This document shows positions 1 through 9,519 of a stretch of 64,000 nt of DNA, in pieces. Source of the stretch: Achromobacter xylosoxidans (GTDB lineage: Bacteria; Pseudomonadota; Gammaproteobacteria; Burkholderiales; Burkholderiaceae_B); assembly GCF_014490035.1 (NCBI RefSeq), contig NZ_CP061008.1:992001-1056000 (forward strand), given 5' to 3'. The position numbers were made by a program, and so were the translations under genes. Within the stretch, counting starts at the first letter, position 1. Every line of letters starts with the position of its first letter. The notes below the pieces were generated by a model. The model saw only the letters and a list, made by a program, of their open reading frames with translations, did not search any database and was not told where the DNA came from.

Positions 1-962
1 TACCCATGACGCGCAGCGGCAAGCATCCCTTGCAGGAGTTGGGTACGCTGCTGGCCCTGATACGGCTGTTCCGCCGCCTGCGGCCGCAGATCGTGCATCT
101 GGTCACGATCAAGCCCGTGCTCTATGGCGGCATCGCTGCCCGCTTGACGCGCGTGCCGGGCATGGTCGCGGCGATTTCCGGACTGGGCTTTGTGTTCCTG
201 TCCAATTCCCTGAAGATGAAGCTGGTGCGCGCCGTGGTCGCGCGCCTGTACCGGCTGGCGCTGGGCCATCCCAATAGCCGCGTGATCTTCCAGAACGCCA
301 GCGACCGCGATTTGCTCAAGTCGCTGGGTGCGGTGCGCGACGCCCAGGTCGTCATGATCCGGGGCGCGGGCGTGGACCTGAATGCGTATCGGGCCCAGCC
401 CGAACCGCCGGCGCCGCCGGTCGTGGTCACCATGGTGGCCCGATTGCTGCGCGACAAGGGCGTGCAGGAATTCGTGCAGGCGGCCAGGCTGCTGCGCGAG
501 CGTGGCTTGTCTGTCACGATGCAGCTGGTCGGCGGCGTGGACGCCGGCAATCCGGCCTCGGCGACGCAGGACGATGTGGATGCCTGGCAGCGGGAAGGCT
601 GCGTGCGCGCATTGGGCGAACGCTCCGACGTGGCCGCGCTGTACGCCGCCTCGCATATCGCCGTGCTGCCTTCCTATCGTGAAGGTCTGCCCAAGTCGCT
701 GATCGAGGCGGCAGCCTGCGCGCGCGCGGTCGTGACTACCGATGTGCCTGGTTGCCGCGATGCGATCGAACCCGGCGAGACGGGACTGCTGGTGCCGGTG
801 CGCGACGCGCAGGCGTTGGCGGACGCCATCGCGCGTCTGGCCGAGGATCCGGTCTTGCGGCAGTCCATGGGCGCCGCAGGCAGGGCGCTGGCCGAGCGCG
901 AGTTCAACATCGAGCGCGTGGCGCGCATCCACGTGGAAATCTACGACGCGCTCAGCGCCTGA
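1..962 (+). CDS. Glycosyltransferase, GT4 family (5' end missing)
   Basis: The reading frame is open to the window edge, and the first ATG (position 6) falls inside the family's N-terminal Rossmann domain, so the gene is truncated by the window and the true start lies upstream. The visible part has the acceptor-side segment VHLVTIKPVLYGGIAAR, typical of bacterial lipopolysaccharide or O-antigen sugar transferases. The C-terminal nucleotide-sugar domain carries the E-x7-E type motif (REGLPKSLIEA, about residue 225 of the visible part). It probably transfers a sugar onto a lipid-linked glycan at the cytoplasmic membrane. Convergent with pgi; the pgm-pgi pair next to it suits sugar-nucleotide supply. 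The sugar and acceptor cannot be told. Confidence 0.85.
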   Translation, partial: PMTRSGKHPLQELGTLLALIRLFRRLRPQIVHLVTIKPVLYGGIAARLTRVPGMVAAISGLGFVFLSNSLKMKLVRAVVARLYRLALGHPNSRVIFQNASDRDLLKSLGAVRDAQVVMIRGAGVDLNAYRAQPEPPAPPVVVTMVARLLRDKGVQEFVQAARLLRERGLSVTMQLVGGVDAGNPASATQDDVDAWQREGCVRALGERSDVAALYAASHIAVLPSYREGLPKSLIEAAACARAVVTTDVPGCRDAIEPGETGLLVPVRDAQALADAIARLAEDPVLRQSMGAAGRALAEREFNIERVARIHVEIYDALSA

Positions 963-971
963 TACGGCAGC

Positions 972-994
972 GCCGGCGCCGGGGAGGCGCCGGC
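972..994. terminator. GC-rich hairpin between convergent genes
   Basis: A 9-bp perfect stem (gccggcgcc at 972-980, ggcgccggc at 986-994, 5-base loop) sits between the ends of the glycosyltransferase and pgi genes. No T-run follows on either strand, so it is at best a weak bidirectional terminator or an mRNA 3'-end stabiliser. Confidence 0.45.
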
Positions 995-1000
995 TAGCGC

Positions 1001-2560
1001 TCAAGGACGGCGCGTGATCGCGTCGATCCAGTAGCGGGTGGAAGGATCCTGCTGGCTGGCTTGCTGCGAATTCAACTCATGCATGATGCCCTTGGCCAGG
1101 GCCTTGCCGAATTCAACGCCCCATTGGTCGAAGGGATTGATGCCCCAGACCACGCCCTGCGTGAACACCTTGTGTTCGTACAGCGCCAGCAGCGCGCCCA
1201 GCGTATAGGCCTCCAGGCGCGGCAGCACGATGAGCGAGGACGGCCGGCCGCCCGGATGGACACGGTGCAGCGCCAGCAGCCGCGCGCGGTCGGGATCGCT
1301 TTCGATGGCCGAGGTTTCGGCCAGCGCTTCCTCGTAGGACTTGCCGCGCAGCAGCGCCGAACGCTGCGCCAGGCAGTTGGCGATCAGCAGCTCGTGGTGC
1401 CGCGCGTAGGCGTGGTCGGGTTTTTCGCACAGGATGAAGTCGACGGGGGCGCCCCGGGTGTCCTGGTGCAGCCACTGGAAGAAGGTGTGCTGGCAATCGG
1501 TGCCCGACATGCCCCAAACGGCCGGGCCGGTGGGCACGCCGGCAGGGCTGCCATCGGCGGTGGCGACCTTGCCCAGCGACTCCATTTCCAGCTGCTGAGC
1601 CCAAGGCACGATGTGATAGAGCCGTGAATCATAGGGCGCAATCACCAGGGAATCGTAGCCCAGCACGCTGCGGTTGACGACGCCGGCCAGCGCCAGCTGG
1701 ACGGGCGCATTTTCCTCGACGGGCGTGGTGCGGAAATGCTCGTCCATGGCGGCCGCGCCCGCCAGCAACTGGTCAAAGGCGTCGGTACCCAGCGCCAGCG
1801 CGACTGGCAGGCTGATCGCGGACCACAGCGAATAGCGTCCGCCGACCCAATCCCAGATCTGGAAGATGTGATCGGGCAGGATGCCCAGGTTCAAGGCCGC
1901 CTCGACGTTGGCGGTGACCGCCACGACCTGCCTGATCGGATCCGCCACGCCGGCATCGCGCAGCCAGTTCATGGCGACCTCGGCATTGGCCAGGGGTTCG
2001 GTGGTGGTGAACGACTTGGAGGCGACGATGACCAGGGTGTCATGCGGATCCAGGCGGCTCATCGCGTCCGCGACCGAATGCGAATCCACGTTGGACGCGA
2101 AACGCACTTCGCGTCGCGCACCGCCGTGGCGCAGGGCACGCGTGACTAGCCGTGGGCCCCAGTCGCTGCCGCCTATGCCCAGATGCAGCACGCTGCCATA
2201 GCGTCCGGCCGCGTCGGCCTGGCGCACGAATTCACGCATGCGCTCACGTTCGCCGAGCACGGCCTTGGCCACCCTGGCGGGCGGTTGCGGGGCGCGCAGC
2301 GCGGTGTGCCATGCGGCGCGTTGCTCGGTCCAGTTGGCGTTGCCGCCGTCGAACAGGCAGGCCCGGGCAGCGTCGAAACCTTGTTGCTCAAGTAGGGCGG
2401 CCTCGGCTTTTTGCAGATCCGGTGAATACGCCTGCGCGCTCAGGTCCAGGCGTAGGCCGGGGGCATTGAGGACGCGCAATTGCTCGCCGCGGCGCGGTGC
2501 GGTGCGCGTGGCCGCGATGAACTGTTGCCAGGCTGGGCTGTTCGATAAGGACATAGGCAA
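1001..2560 (-). CDS. pgi: Glucose-6-phosphate isomerase
   Basis: Cytoplasmic enzyme interconverting glucose 6-phosphate and fructose 6-phosphate. The 519-residue length is normal for the bacterial family. Family signatures are visible: VGGRYSLWSA in the middle, the EMESLGK segment with the catalytic glutamate, GTDCQHTFFQ with the histidine, and GINPFDQWGVEFGK near the C-terminus with the catalytic lysine. The start may be Met1 or Met3. It lies 2 bases after the stop of the phosphomannomutase gene on the same strand, so the two are almost certainly co-transcribed and feed hexose phosphates toward surface polysaccharide sugars. Confidence 0.97.
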   Translation of the reverse strand: MPMSLSNSPAWQQFIAATRTAPRRGEQLRVLNAPGLRLDLSAQAYSPDLQKAEAALLEQQGFDAARACLFDGGNANWTEQRAAWHTALRAPQPPARVAKAVLGERERMREFVRQADAAGRYGSVLHLGIGGSDWGPRLVTRALRHGGARREVRFASNVDSHSVADAMSRLDPHDTLVIVASKSFTTTEPLANAEVAMNWLRDAGVADPIRQVVAVTANVEAALNLGILPDHIFQIWDWVGGRYSLWSAISLPVALALGTDAFDQLLAGAAAMDEHFRTTPVEENAPVQLALAGVVNRSVLGYDSLVIAPYDSRLYHIVPWAQQLEMESLGKVATADGSPAGVPTGPAVWGMSGTDCQHTFFQWLHQDTRGAPVDFILCEKPDHAYARHHELLIANCLAQRSALLRGKSYEEALAETSAIESDPDRARLLALHRVHPGGRPSSLIVLPRLEAYTLGALLALYEHKVFTQGVVWGINPFDQWGVEFGKALAKGIMHELNSQQASQQDPSTRYWIDAITRRP

Positions 2561-2562
2561 AA

Positions 2563-3954
2563 CTAGAAAGGCAGATCGGCCTGCGGCGCGAGCTTGCTCA
2601 GTTCGCGACGGAAGTCGGCTTGTATGCGTTCCAGCGCCGCTTGCGTCTGCGCTTCGAAACGCAGCACGACCACAGGCGTGGTGTTCGAGGGGCGCGCCAA
2701 GCCGAAGCCGTCAGGATATTCCGCGCGCACGCCATCGATCGTGATCACGCGATTCGCGCCGGGGAACTGTCCTTGCTCCTGCAAAGCCTGGACCAGGGTG
2801 AAAGGCTGGCCCTCTTCCATTTCCAGCTTCAGTTCGGGAGTAGAAACGTCTTGCGGCAGGGCTTCCAGCACGGCGCAGGGATCGGCGTCGCGCGACACGA
2901 TCTCCAGCAGGCGCGCACCTGTGTAGAGTCCGTCATCGAATCCGTACCAGCGTTCCTTGAAGAAGATGTGGCCGCTCATTTCGCCGGCCAGCGGGGCCCC
3001 GGTCTCGGCCAGCTTCGCCTTCACCAGCGAATGGCCGGTCTTCCACATCAGCGGCGCGCCGCCAGCGGCTTCGACCGACAGGCCCACGTGGCGGCTGCAC
3101 TTCACGTCATAGATGATGGTGGCGCCCGGATTGCGGTCCAGCACGTCGCGGGCGAACAGCACCAGTTGGCGGTCCGGCCAGACGATCTGGCCCGATTTCG
3201 TCACCACGCCCAAGCGGTCGCCGTCGCCGTCAAAAGCCAGGCCCAGTTCGCAGTCGGTCTCGGCCACGCACTTGATCAGGTCCTGCAGGTTTTTGGGTTC
3301 GGCGGGGTCGGGATGGTGGTTGGGGAAGGTGCCATCCACCTCGCAGAACAGTTCGGTGACTTCGCAGCCCAGGGCGCGGAACAGCGCCGGGGCGACCGCG
3401 CCGGCCACGCCGTTTCCGCAATCGATGGCGATTTTCATGGGCCGCGCCAGCTTGATGCCGGACGCGACGCGCGCGATGTAGGACGCCACCAGGTCCAGTT
3501 GACGGCGCACGCCGGGCCGCGTCGCCGGGGCGCTGGCGGGGGCGTTCATGGTGGCGGCCAGCGCCTGCACGTCCTCGCCGTAGAGCGCGCGGCCTCCCAT
3601 CATCATCTTGAAGCCGTTGTACTTGGGCGGGTTGTGGCTGCCGGTGATGGCGACGCCCGATCCCGTCTGCATGACGTTGGCGGCGAAATAGACCAGGGGC
3701 GTGGGCACCATGCCGATATCCAGCGTGTCCACGCCGCCTTCCAGCATGCCTTCCTGCAGCGCCACCGACAGCATCTCGCTGCTCAGGCGGCCATCGCGGC
3801 CGACGACCAGGGTCTGTACGCCTTGTTCGCGCGCGCGGGCGGCCAACGCCGCGCCCAGGGCGCGGGCGAAGCGGGCGTCAATCAGGTCGGGCACGGTGCC
3901 GCGGATGTCGTAGGCCTTGAAGACCGAGCCGGGAAATTGCGTATTGTTGCCCAC
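2563..3954 (-). CDS. Phosphomannomutase/phosphoglucomutase
   Basis: Alpha-D-phosphohexomutase of the AlgC/ManB type, moving phosphate between C6 and C1 of glucose or mannose for sugar-nucleotide synthesis. All four loops are visible: phosphoserine loop TGSHNPP with Ser106, metal loop DGDGDR (Asp242, 244 and 246), sugar-specificity loop GEMSGH, and phosphate-binding loop RPSNTTP near the C-terminus. At 463 residues it matches the Pseudomonas AlgC class, which accepts both glucose and mannose phosphates. First gene of a two-gene unit with pgi. Substrate preference cannot be read from the sequence, so no gene symbol is given. Confidence 0.93.
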   Translation of the reverse strand: MGNNTQFPGSVFKAYDIRGTVPDLIDARFARALGAALAARAREQGVQTLVVGRDGRLSSEMLSVALQEGMLEGGVDTLDIGMVPTPLVYFAANVMQTGSGVAITGSHNPPKYNGFKMMMGGRALYGEDVQALAATMNAPASAPATRPGVRRQLDLVASYIARVASGIKLARPMKIAIDCGNGVAGAVAPALFRALGCEVTELFCEVDGTFPNHHPDPAEPKNLQDLIKCVAETDCELGLAFDGDGDRLGVVTKSGQIVWPDRQLVLFARDVLDRNPGATIIYDVKCSRHVGLSVEAAGGAPLMWKTGHSLVKAKLAETGAPLAGEMSGHIFFKERWYGFDDGLYTGARLLEIVSRDADPCAVLEALPQDVSTPELKLEMEEGQPFTLVQALQEQGQFPGANRVITIDGVRAEYPDGFGLARPSNTTPVVVLRFEAQTQAALERIQADFRRELSKLAPQADLPF

Positions 3955-4259
3955 GGCGGTTCCTTGGATGTTGGGTTGCAGCTCGGGTTCTGGCGCGGAT
4001 TCAGGTAAACCCGCGTATCAAAACGCGCCTGGCTAGGGATTAAACCGGAATTATCCCCCATTGGCGCTCCCCCTTCATCCGGCAGACGGCGTAGGGCTTT
4101 TTCCGTCCTTGCACCTCGGCGGGACGTCTGCCCTGATCTGGTGCCTGCGCGGACGTCAACGCCTGGTTACGGTGCGGCGCCCGGCCGCGCTCCAGGGCTT
4201 GCAGGGGAGGCTGGGCGTGGCATAAAACTTGCTCGTCGTCCGAAGGTGATACGCTTGCT
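3955..4259. other. 305-bp spacer upstream of pgm and of an orphan ORF
   Basis: Divergent intergenic region between the phosphomannomutase gene (minus) and the biotin-carboxylase-like ORF (plus). It must hold the promoter of the pgm-pgi unit, but no hexamer pair with good spacing was found on either strand. It is less GC-rich near 4010-4060 (ggattaaaccggaattatcc) than around it. No RNA gene or repeat was recognised. Confidence 0.4.
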
Positions 4260-4919
4260 ATGCAAGCAGAAAGACCGGGAGGGGCCATGGGCGCCAAAGT
4301 TTCTACTGTCATGTCGTCATCCAGGGGCGCCTCAAACCGGCGGGGTCCGCCCACGGATCACGCCGGACCAGCCGCAGGCCGCGAGCGCCGGCTCGACATC
4401 CACGTGTTCGTTTCCGAGGCGGGCGGCCTGGCCACGGGCCGGGCCTGGGAACGTTGCGTATGGCGCGACGCCCGGGTCCTGATCGCCGAATCCCCGGCGC
4501 CCCATCTGCCGGCTTCGATGGAAAGCGCGCTGCGCACCGTCGCCGCCGACGTGGCGCGGGACCGCGGCTGGCAGGGCATGGGTACCGTTGCTTTCGCGCT
4601 GGACGATCGCAGCGGCGTGTTCCGCGTGATCGACGCCCAGGCGCAGGCCCATTCGGGCACGGCCGTAGCCGATTGCGAACCCGTCGCCGCCCATGCGCTG
4701 GAAGTGCGCATCGACGGCTGCGTGGACCGTCGCCTGCCATGCACGCGCTTGCTGGTGTGCGGCGCGACCCGGGGCGAGGTGCTGCGCCGCGCCTACCGCG
4801 CCCTATCGGAAATGCCCGGCCCCGCAGGCGTCGACCGCGCTTTTCTCATGAACCGCATTGCCTCTCGGGCCTATTGCTCGGGGCTGACGGGTGCGAGGCT
4901 GGATCAGGCGGTCGGCTGA
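4260..4919 (+). CDS. Degenerate biotin-carboxylase-like protein
   Basis: 219 residues with no close family I can name. Read by eye it follows the C-terminal half of biotin carboxylases: RRLDIHVF resembles RHIEVQVF, AESPAPHLP resembles EEAPAPG, then GMGTVAF, HALEVRI (from HAIEARI), TRLLVCGATR (from GKLIVWG.R) and a GV...FLMNRI end. The N-terminal ATP-grasp half and the segment after HALEVRI are missing. The catalytic stretch FIEMNTR is replaced by VIDAQAQ and the following QVEHP is lost, so ATP and biotin chemistry is unlikely. The start may be 4260, 4287 (MGAK) or 4311 (MSSSRG). Possibly a decaying gene or a repurposed binding protein. The homology is my reading, not a search result. Confidence 0.55.
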   Translation: MQAERPGGAMGAKVSTVMSSSRGASNRRGPPTDHAGPAAGRERRLDIHVFVSEAGGLATGRAWERCVWRDARVLIAESPAPHLPASMESALRTVAADVARDRGWQGMGTVAFALDDRSGVFRVIDAQAQAHSGTAVADCEPVAAHALEVRIDGCVDRRLPCTRLLVCGATRGEVLRRAYRALSEMPGPAGVDRAFLMNRIASRAYCSGLTGARLDQAVG

Positions 4920-5002
4920 TCTGTCCTGGCGGCGGGCTGCGCGGGTCCGCCTGGTGGCGACCCGGGGGCGTTTCAACCCCTACAATAGTCGGCACATCCC
5001 TG

Positions 5003-5020
5003 GCCTGGATGCATCCAGGC
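5003..5020. promoter_or_regulatory. 18-bp perfect palindrome upstream of FAD oxidase gene
   Basis: GCCTGGATGCATCCAGGC reads identically on both strands and ends 17 bases before the ATG at 5038. A TACAAT hexamer that could be a -10 box lies at 4981-4986, so the palindrome would overlap the transcription start region, a classic place for a repressor operator. No good -35 was seen. Confidence 0.5.
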
Positions 5021-5037
5021 TCTACTTGGCCGCGCAT

Positions 5038-6453
5038 ATGACCTTGCTGAGCGATCTACAGTCCCTTCTGGGCGCTTCCCACGTGCTGACGGGCACGGAC
5101 GCCGACACCTACGTGCTGGACTGGCGCCGCCGCTATCGAGGCGTCGCGCTGGCGGTGATCCGTCCCGGGTCGACCGAGGAAGTGGCGGCGGCCGTAAAGC
5201 TGTGCGCCAGGCATGGCGTGCCGGTGGTGCCGCAAGGCGGCAATACAGGCTTGTGCGGAGGCGCCACGCCTGACCTATCCGGCAGCGCGGTGATCCTGTC
5301 CACCACTCGCCTGACGGCGGTGCGCGCGCTGGATACCGACAACGACACGATCACCGTGGAGGCGGGCTGCGTCTTGCAAGCGGTGCAGGAGGCTGCCGCC
5401 ACAGCCGGCCGGCTGTTTCCGCTGAGCCTGGCCGCCGAAGGCAGTTGCACCATAGGTGGCAACCTGGCGACCAATGCGGGCGGCACGCAGGTGCTGCGCT
5501 ACGGCAACACGCGCGAACTGACATTGGGCCTGGAGGTCGTGACCGCCGAAGGCGAGATCTGGCACGGCCTGCGTGGCTTGCGCAAGGACAACACCGGCTA
5601 CGACTTGCGCGACCTGTACATCGGCAGCGAAGGCACGCTGGGCATCATCACCGCCGCCACGCTCAAACTGTTTCCAAGGCCGGTGGCTTCGTGCACGGCA
5701 TTGCTGACGCTGGACGGTATCGACCAAGCGGTCGAGCTGCTGTCGCGTGCCCGCGCGGGTTTTGGCGCGGCGCTGACTGGCTTTGAGCTGATGAGCGGGG
5801 CATGCCTGCAGGCGGTCGTGCGGCTCTTCCCGCAACAACGCTTGCCGTTCGAGGGAGATTCCGCCGCGTCCCCGTGGTTCGCCCTGCTGGAACTGTCCGA
5901 CAGTGAAAGCGAGGAGCACGCGCGTGAACGATTCGAAACCGTGTTGGGCGAGGCCATGGAAAGCGGGCTGGTGAACGATGCCGCCATCGCCGCGAACGTG
6001 ACGCAAAGCAAGGCGCTGTGGCACCTGCGCGAGAGCATCCCGCTGGCCGAGGCGGAGCTGGGCAAGTCGGTCAAGCATGACGTGTCCATCCCGATCTCCG
6101 CCATCGCCGGCTTCGTGCACAAGACCAACGCCTTGCTGCAGGCGCGTTTTCCGGGTGTGCGCCACGTGATCTTCGGCCACCTGGGCGACGGCAATCTGCA
6201 TTACAACGTGGCCCATGCGCCGGGGCAGACCGAGGCCGAGCTGCTGGCGTTGCAAAGCGATATCTACGGCGTGGTGCACGACAGCGTGCATGCGCACCAT
6301 GGCTCGATCAGCGCGGAGCATGGCGTCGGCCAGCTCAAGATCGACGAGCTGCCGCGCTACAAGAGCGCTGTCGAACTGGACCTGATGCGCAGAGTAAAGC
6401 GAGCGCTGGACCCGCAAGGGCTGATGAATCCGGGCAAGGTATTGCGGGCCTAG
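5038..6453 (+). CDS. FAD-linked D-2-hydroxyacid dehydrogenase (GlcD/DLD type)
   Basis: 471-residue flavoprotein of the vanillyl-alcohol-oxidase/GlcD superfamily, which oxidises D-lactate, glycolate or D-2-hydroxyglutarate. The FAD-binding PP-loop region is seen as VVPQGGNTGLCGGATPD (about residues 63-79), followed by GNLATNAGGTQVLRYGNTR and a GSEGTLGIIT segment. The C-terminal substrate domain ends with HLGDGNLHYN and EHGVGQLK, which hold metal- and substrate-binding residues. The frame is open from 4891, but the ATG at 5038 gives the conserved N-terminus. It stands alone without glcE/glcF, favouring the single-subunit D-lactate/D-2-hydroxyglutarate class. Exact substrate unknown. Confidence 0.88.
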   Translation: MTLLSDLQSLLGASHVLTGTDADTYVLDWRRRYRGVALAVIRPGSTEEVAAAVKLCARHGVPVVPQGGNTGLCGGATPDLSGSAVILSTTRLTAVRALDTDNDTITVEAGCVLQAVQEAAATAGRLFPLSLAAEGSCTIGGNLATNAGGTQVLRYGNTRELTLGLEVVTAEGEIWHGLRGLRKDNTGYDLRDLYIGSEGTLGIITAATLKLFPRPVASCTALLTLDGIDQAVELLSRARAGFGAALTGFELMSGACLQAVVRLFPQQRLPFEGDSAASPWFALLELSDSESEEHARERFETVLGEAMESGLVNDAAIAANVTQSKALWHLRESIPLAEAELGKSVKHDVSIPISAIAGFVHKTNALLQARFPGVRHVIFGHLGDGNLHYNVAHAPGQTEAELLALQSDIYGVVHDSVHAHHGSISAEHGVGQLKIDELPRYKSAVELDLMRRVKRALDPQGLMNPGKVLRA

Positions 6454-6482
6454 GGCGCCGCGCACGAAAGGGAATCGCAACC

Positions 6483-7195
<713 letters not shown>

Positions 7196-7199
<4 letters not shown>

Positions 7200-8566
7200 G
7201 CGGCATTTCCGCGGCGTCGGTCGGGGGTACGCTAACCCAGCGGGTGGTGTGGGCGCTGACCGGAACCGTGGCGTTGTTCGTGACGGCGCTGGCCCTGCTG
7301 GCCTACCTGACTTTCGACCAGATGGAAGACGACCTGGTCAACGACATTCTGAATACGGAAATGGACCGGCTGGTGCAGCATGCGCAGGTCAGCGACGGTT
7401 TTCTGCCCCGTGAAGGCGTGCGCGAACTGGGCGGCTCCATGCGCGCCTGGGTCAGCGTGGACGGCAAGCGGCCCACTGGCATGCCCCAGGAAATCGATGC
7501 CCTGGACAGCGGCCTGCATCTGGTCGAACCGGGCGCCTACACCTGGCATGTGATGGTGGCCGAAACGGCGCGGGGCAAGGTGTACCTGCTTTACGACGCC
7601 ACCGAGAACGAAGGGCGGGTTCACGACTTCGGCCTGATCGTGCTGGGCGTGGGCGCCATTTGCGTGGTGGGCGCCTATGCGCTGTCGCGGCGCGTGGCCG
7701 CCATCGCGGTCGGGCCGCTGCTGGACCTGACCGACCGGCTGGCCACTTGGGCGCCTGGCGCGCCCGATATGGCGGTGACGCGCGACGATGAGGCGGGGCG
7801 ACTGATAGAGGCCTTCAACCGGGTGCAGAACCAGGTGGACAGGTCGATTGCGCGCGAGCGCGAATTCGCGGGCAATCTCAGCCACGAGGTGCGCACGCCC
7901 TTGGCCGCGATCCGCTCGGATAGCGAGTTGATGCTGCTGACCCAGGTATTGACCCCGGACCAGCGCCAGCGGCTGACCCGCGTGGTGGACAACGTGGACG
8001 ATGTGATCGTGTCGCTGGAGAGCGCACGCTCCATGGCGCGGGATGAGCTGCGCCCGGCGGAGTCCGTCGACCTCAGCGAATGCATGGACAACGCCTGGCG
8101 CGGCTACGAAGCCCAGGCAGGGTTGGCTGGGCTTGGTTTCGAAAACCGGATCGCCGCCGGTCAGGTTCGCATGCTGGATCGCTATGCCTTGCTGACCGTG
8201 TTGCGCAACCTGATCCGCAACGCGGTGGAGCACGCCGCGCCGGCGACGCTGACCGCGAGCGTGACCGCCGACGGCGCGCTGGAGCTGCGCGACGATGGCA
8301 AGGGCATTGCCGCCGACGACTTGCCTTTCCTGTTCCGCCGCTATTACAGCGGCCGCATGCGGGATTCCGGCGCGGGCAGCCCCGACGAAACGGCGCGCGG
8401 GCTGGGGCTGGCGATCGCCAAGCGCGTCTGCGACATGCAGGGCTGGTCGCTGACGGTCGATTCTTCGCGGCAAGGCGAGCAGCGCGGAACCTGTTTCACG
8501 CTGCGTTTCGAGGCCGATGAGGGACACGCGATGGCGGCGGCCGGCGGGGCGCAAGGTCAAATTTGA
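7196..8566 (+). CDS. Sensor histidine kinase
   Basis: 456 residues. The frame is open from 7052, but the ATG at 7196 overlaps the regulator stop (ATGA) and begins just before the first membrane helix (TGTVALFVTALALLAYL). A periplasmic loop of about 120 residues follows, then a second helix (LIVLGVGAICVVGAYAL), a HAMP-like segment, the HisKA box with His230 (NLSHEVRTPLAAIRSD) and an ATPase domain with N box (LRNLIRNAVEHA), DDGKGI and GLGLAIAK. Inner-membrane sensor that phosphorylates the preceding OmpR-type regulator. The periplasmic loop has no recognised ligand motif. Confidence 0.92.
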
Positions 8567-8578
8567 CGAAAGTTTGAC
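8562..8578. promoter_or_regulatory. TTTGAC direct repeat, 11-bp period
   Basis: Two copies of TTTGAC (8562-8567 and 8573-8578) are spaced one helical turn apart, the arrangement bound by OmpR/PmrA-family dimers. The repeat overlaps the kinase stop codon and lies 24-51 bases ahead of the possible PAP2 gene starts. Candidate site for autoregulation or control of the downstream gene. Confidence 0.45.
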
Positions 8579-8601
8579 TGTCGGCGGCCTAAGCTGCCCG
8601 T

Positions 8602-9363
8602 TTGCCTGACGGACCTCCTGTCGCCACCATGCCGCCCCTATCGCCGCCCGCGTTGCGCAAGCCGACGCCGGCCTCGTATCTGTTGAGCCATGTCTTTGCG
8701 ATCACGCTTGCGCTGGCCTGCCTGGCATGGTGGGCCAATGTCTCGGGCTTGGATATGCGAATCGCTCGAGCGCTGTTCGATCCGGCGCTGGACGATTTTC
8801 CGCTGCGCCTGAACCGTTGGCTGGATCTGATCGGGCATCGCATGGTGCTGGCCCTGCCTATCGGGATAGGACTGGCCGCGGTGGGCGTGGCGGCGGCAAG
8901 CTATCGCATTCCGGCCTGGCGGCCATGGCGCGGACCGGCGCTGGCGCTGGCGGCAACCTGCCTGACGGGGCAGGTGCTGGTGAATCAACTGAAGCACTAC
9001 ACGACGCTGCCCCGTCCTTATGATCTGGACTCCCTGGGCGGCTATACCCCTTACCCGTCGTTCTGGTGGACCTGGGTGCGGGCTGCGGGGGGCGGCGCTT
9101 TACCCAGCGGTCATGCTGGCGCGGGCTATTCGATGTTGACCCTGTATTTCGTGGGCTGGGCGCTGGGGCGTCCGGCGTGGCGCTGGTGGGGGCTGGCAGC
9201 GGGTATCGCGGGGGGAGTGGGTTTTTCCACGGTGCGTATCCTGCAAGGCGCCCATTTTCTCAGCCAGACGCTTTGGTCCGCTACCTTGATGTGGTTCCTG
9301 GCGGCCCTGTTTTTCTATCCCCTCATCGTGGCCCGTCCCGCCGCCGCGGGCTTGAACCGTTAG
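8602..9363 (+). CDS. PAP2-family phosphatase, membrane-bound
   Basis: 253 residues from TTG 8602, or 244 from the more likely ATG at 8629. Several membrane helices surround a PAP2 acid-phosphatase active site: motif 1 as KHYTTLPRP, motif 2 as LPSGHAGAG, and motif 3 as STVRILQGAHFLSQ. The last normally ends in Asp (HFLSD); here it is Gln, a variation I believe occurs in some proteobacterial members. Substrates of such enzymes are lipid phosphates (undecaprenyl pyrophosphate, phosphatidylglycerophosphate or lipid A phosphate). Following a two-component pair, a lipid A or envelope lipid role is plausible but unproven. Confidence 0.85.
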   Translation: MPDGPPVATMPPLSPPALRKPTPASYLLSHVFAITLALACLAWWANVSGLDMRIARALFDPALDDFPLRLNRWLDLIGHRMVLALPIGIGLAAVGVAAASYRIPAWRPWRGPALALAATCLTGQVLVNQLKHYTTLPRPYDLDSLGGYTPYPSFWWTWVRAAGGGALPSGHAGAGYSMLTLYFVGWALGRPAWRWWGLAAGIAGGVGFSTVRILQGAHFLSQTLWSATLMWFLAALFFYPLIVARPAAAGLNR

Positions 9364-9519
9364 TCGCGGGATGCCCGGGTCGGTTGGTACGGGCGAAACA
9401 TCGGCGCGCTGCGCGTCGCTGGCGCCATTCTGGCGCGCGGGCCTGATACCCGGCCCAAAGTACAATGGGCAGCGACGCTCGGTCCCGGGCCGCGCTCAAC
9501 CGCTTTCGGATCCTTGCCA

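Noticed and set aside
2620..4008. 462-codon plus-strand frame opposite the phosphomannomutase gene
   Set aside because: The minus-strand gene has every family motif; the plus frame has none.
4040..4354. 104-codon minus-strand frame between pgm and the biotin-carboxylase-like ORF
   Set aside because: No start context, no recognisable domain and it overlaps the better-supported plus-strand ORF.
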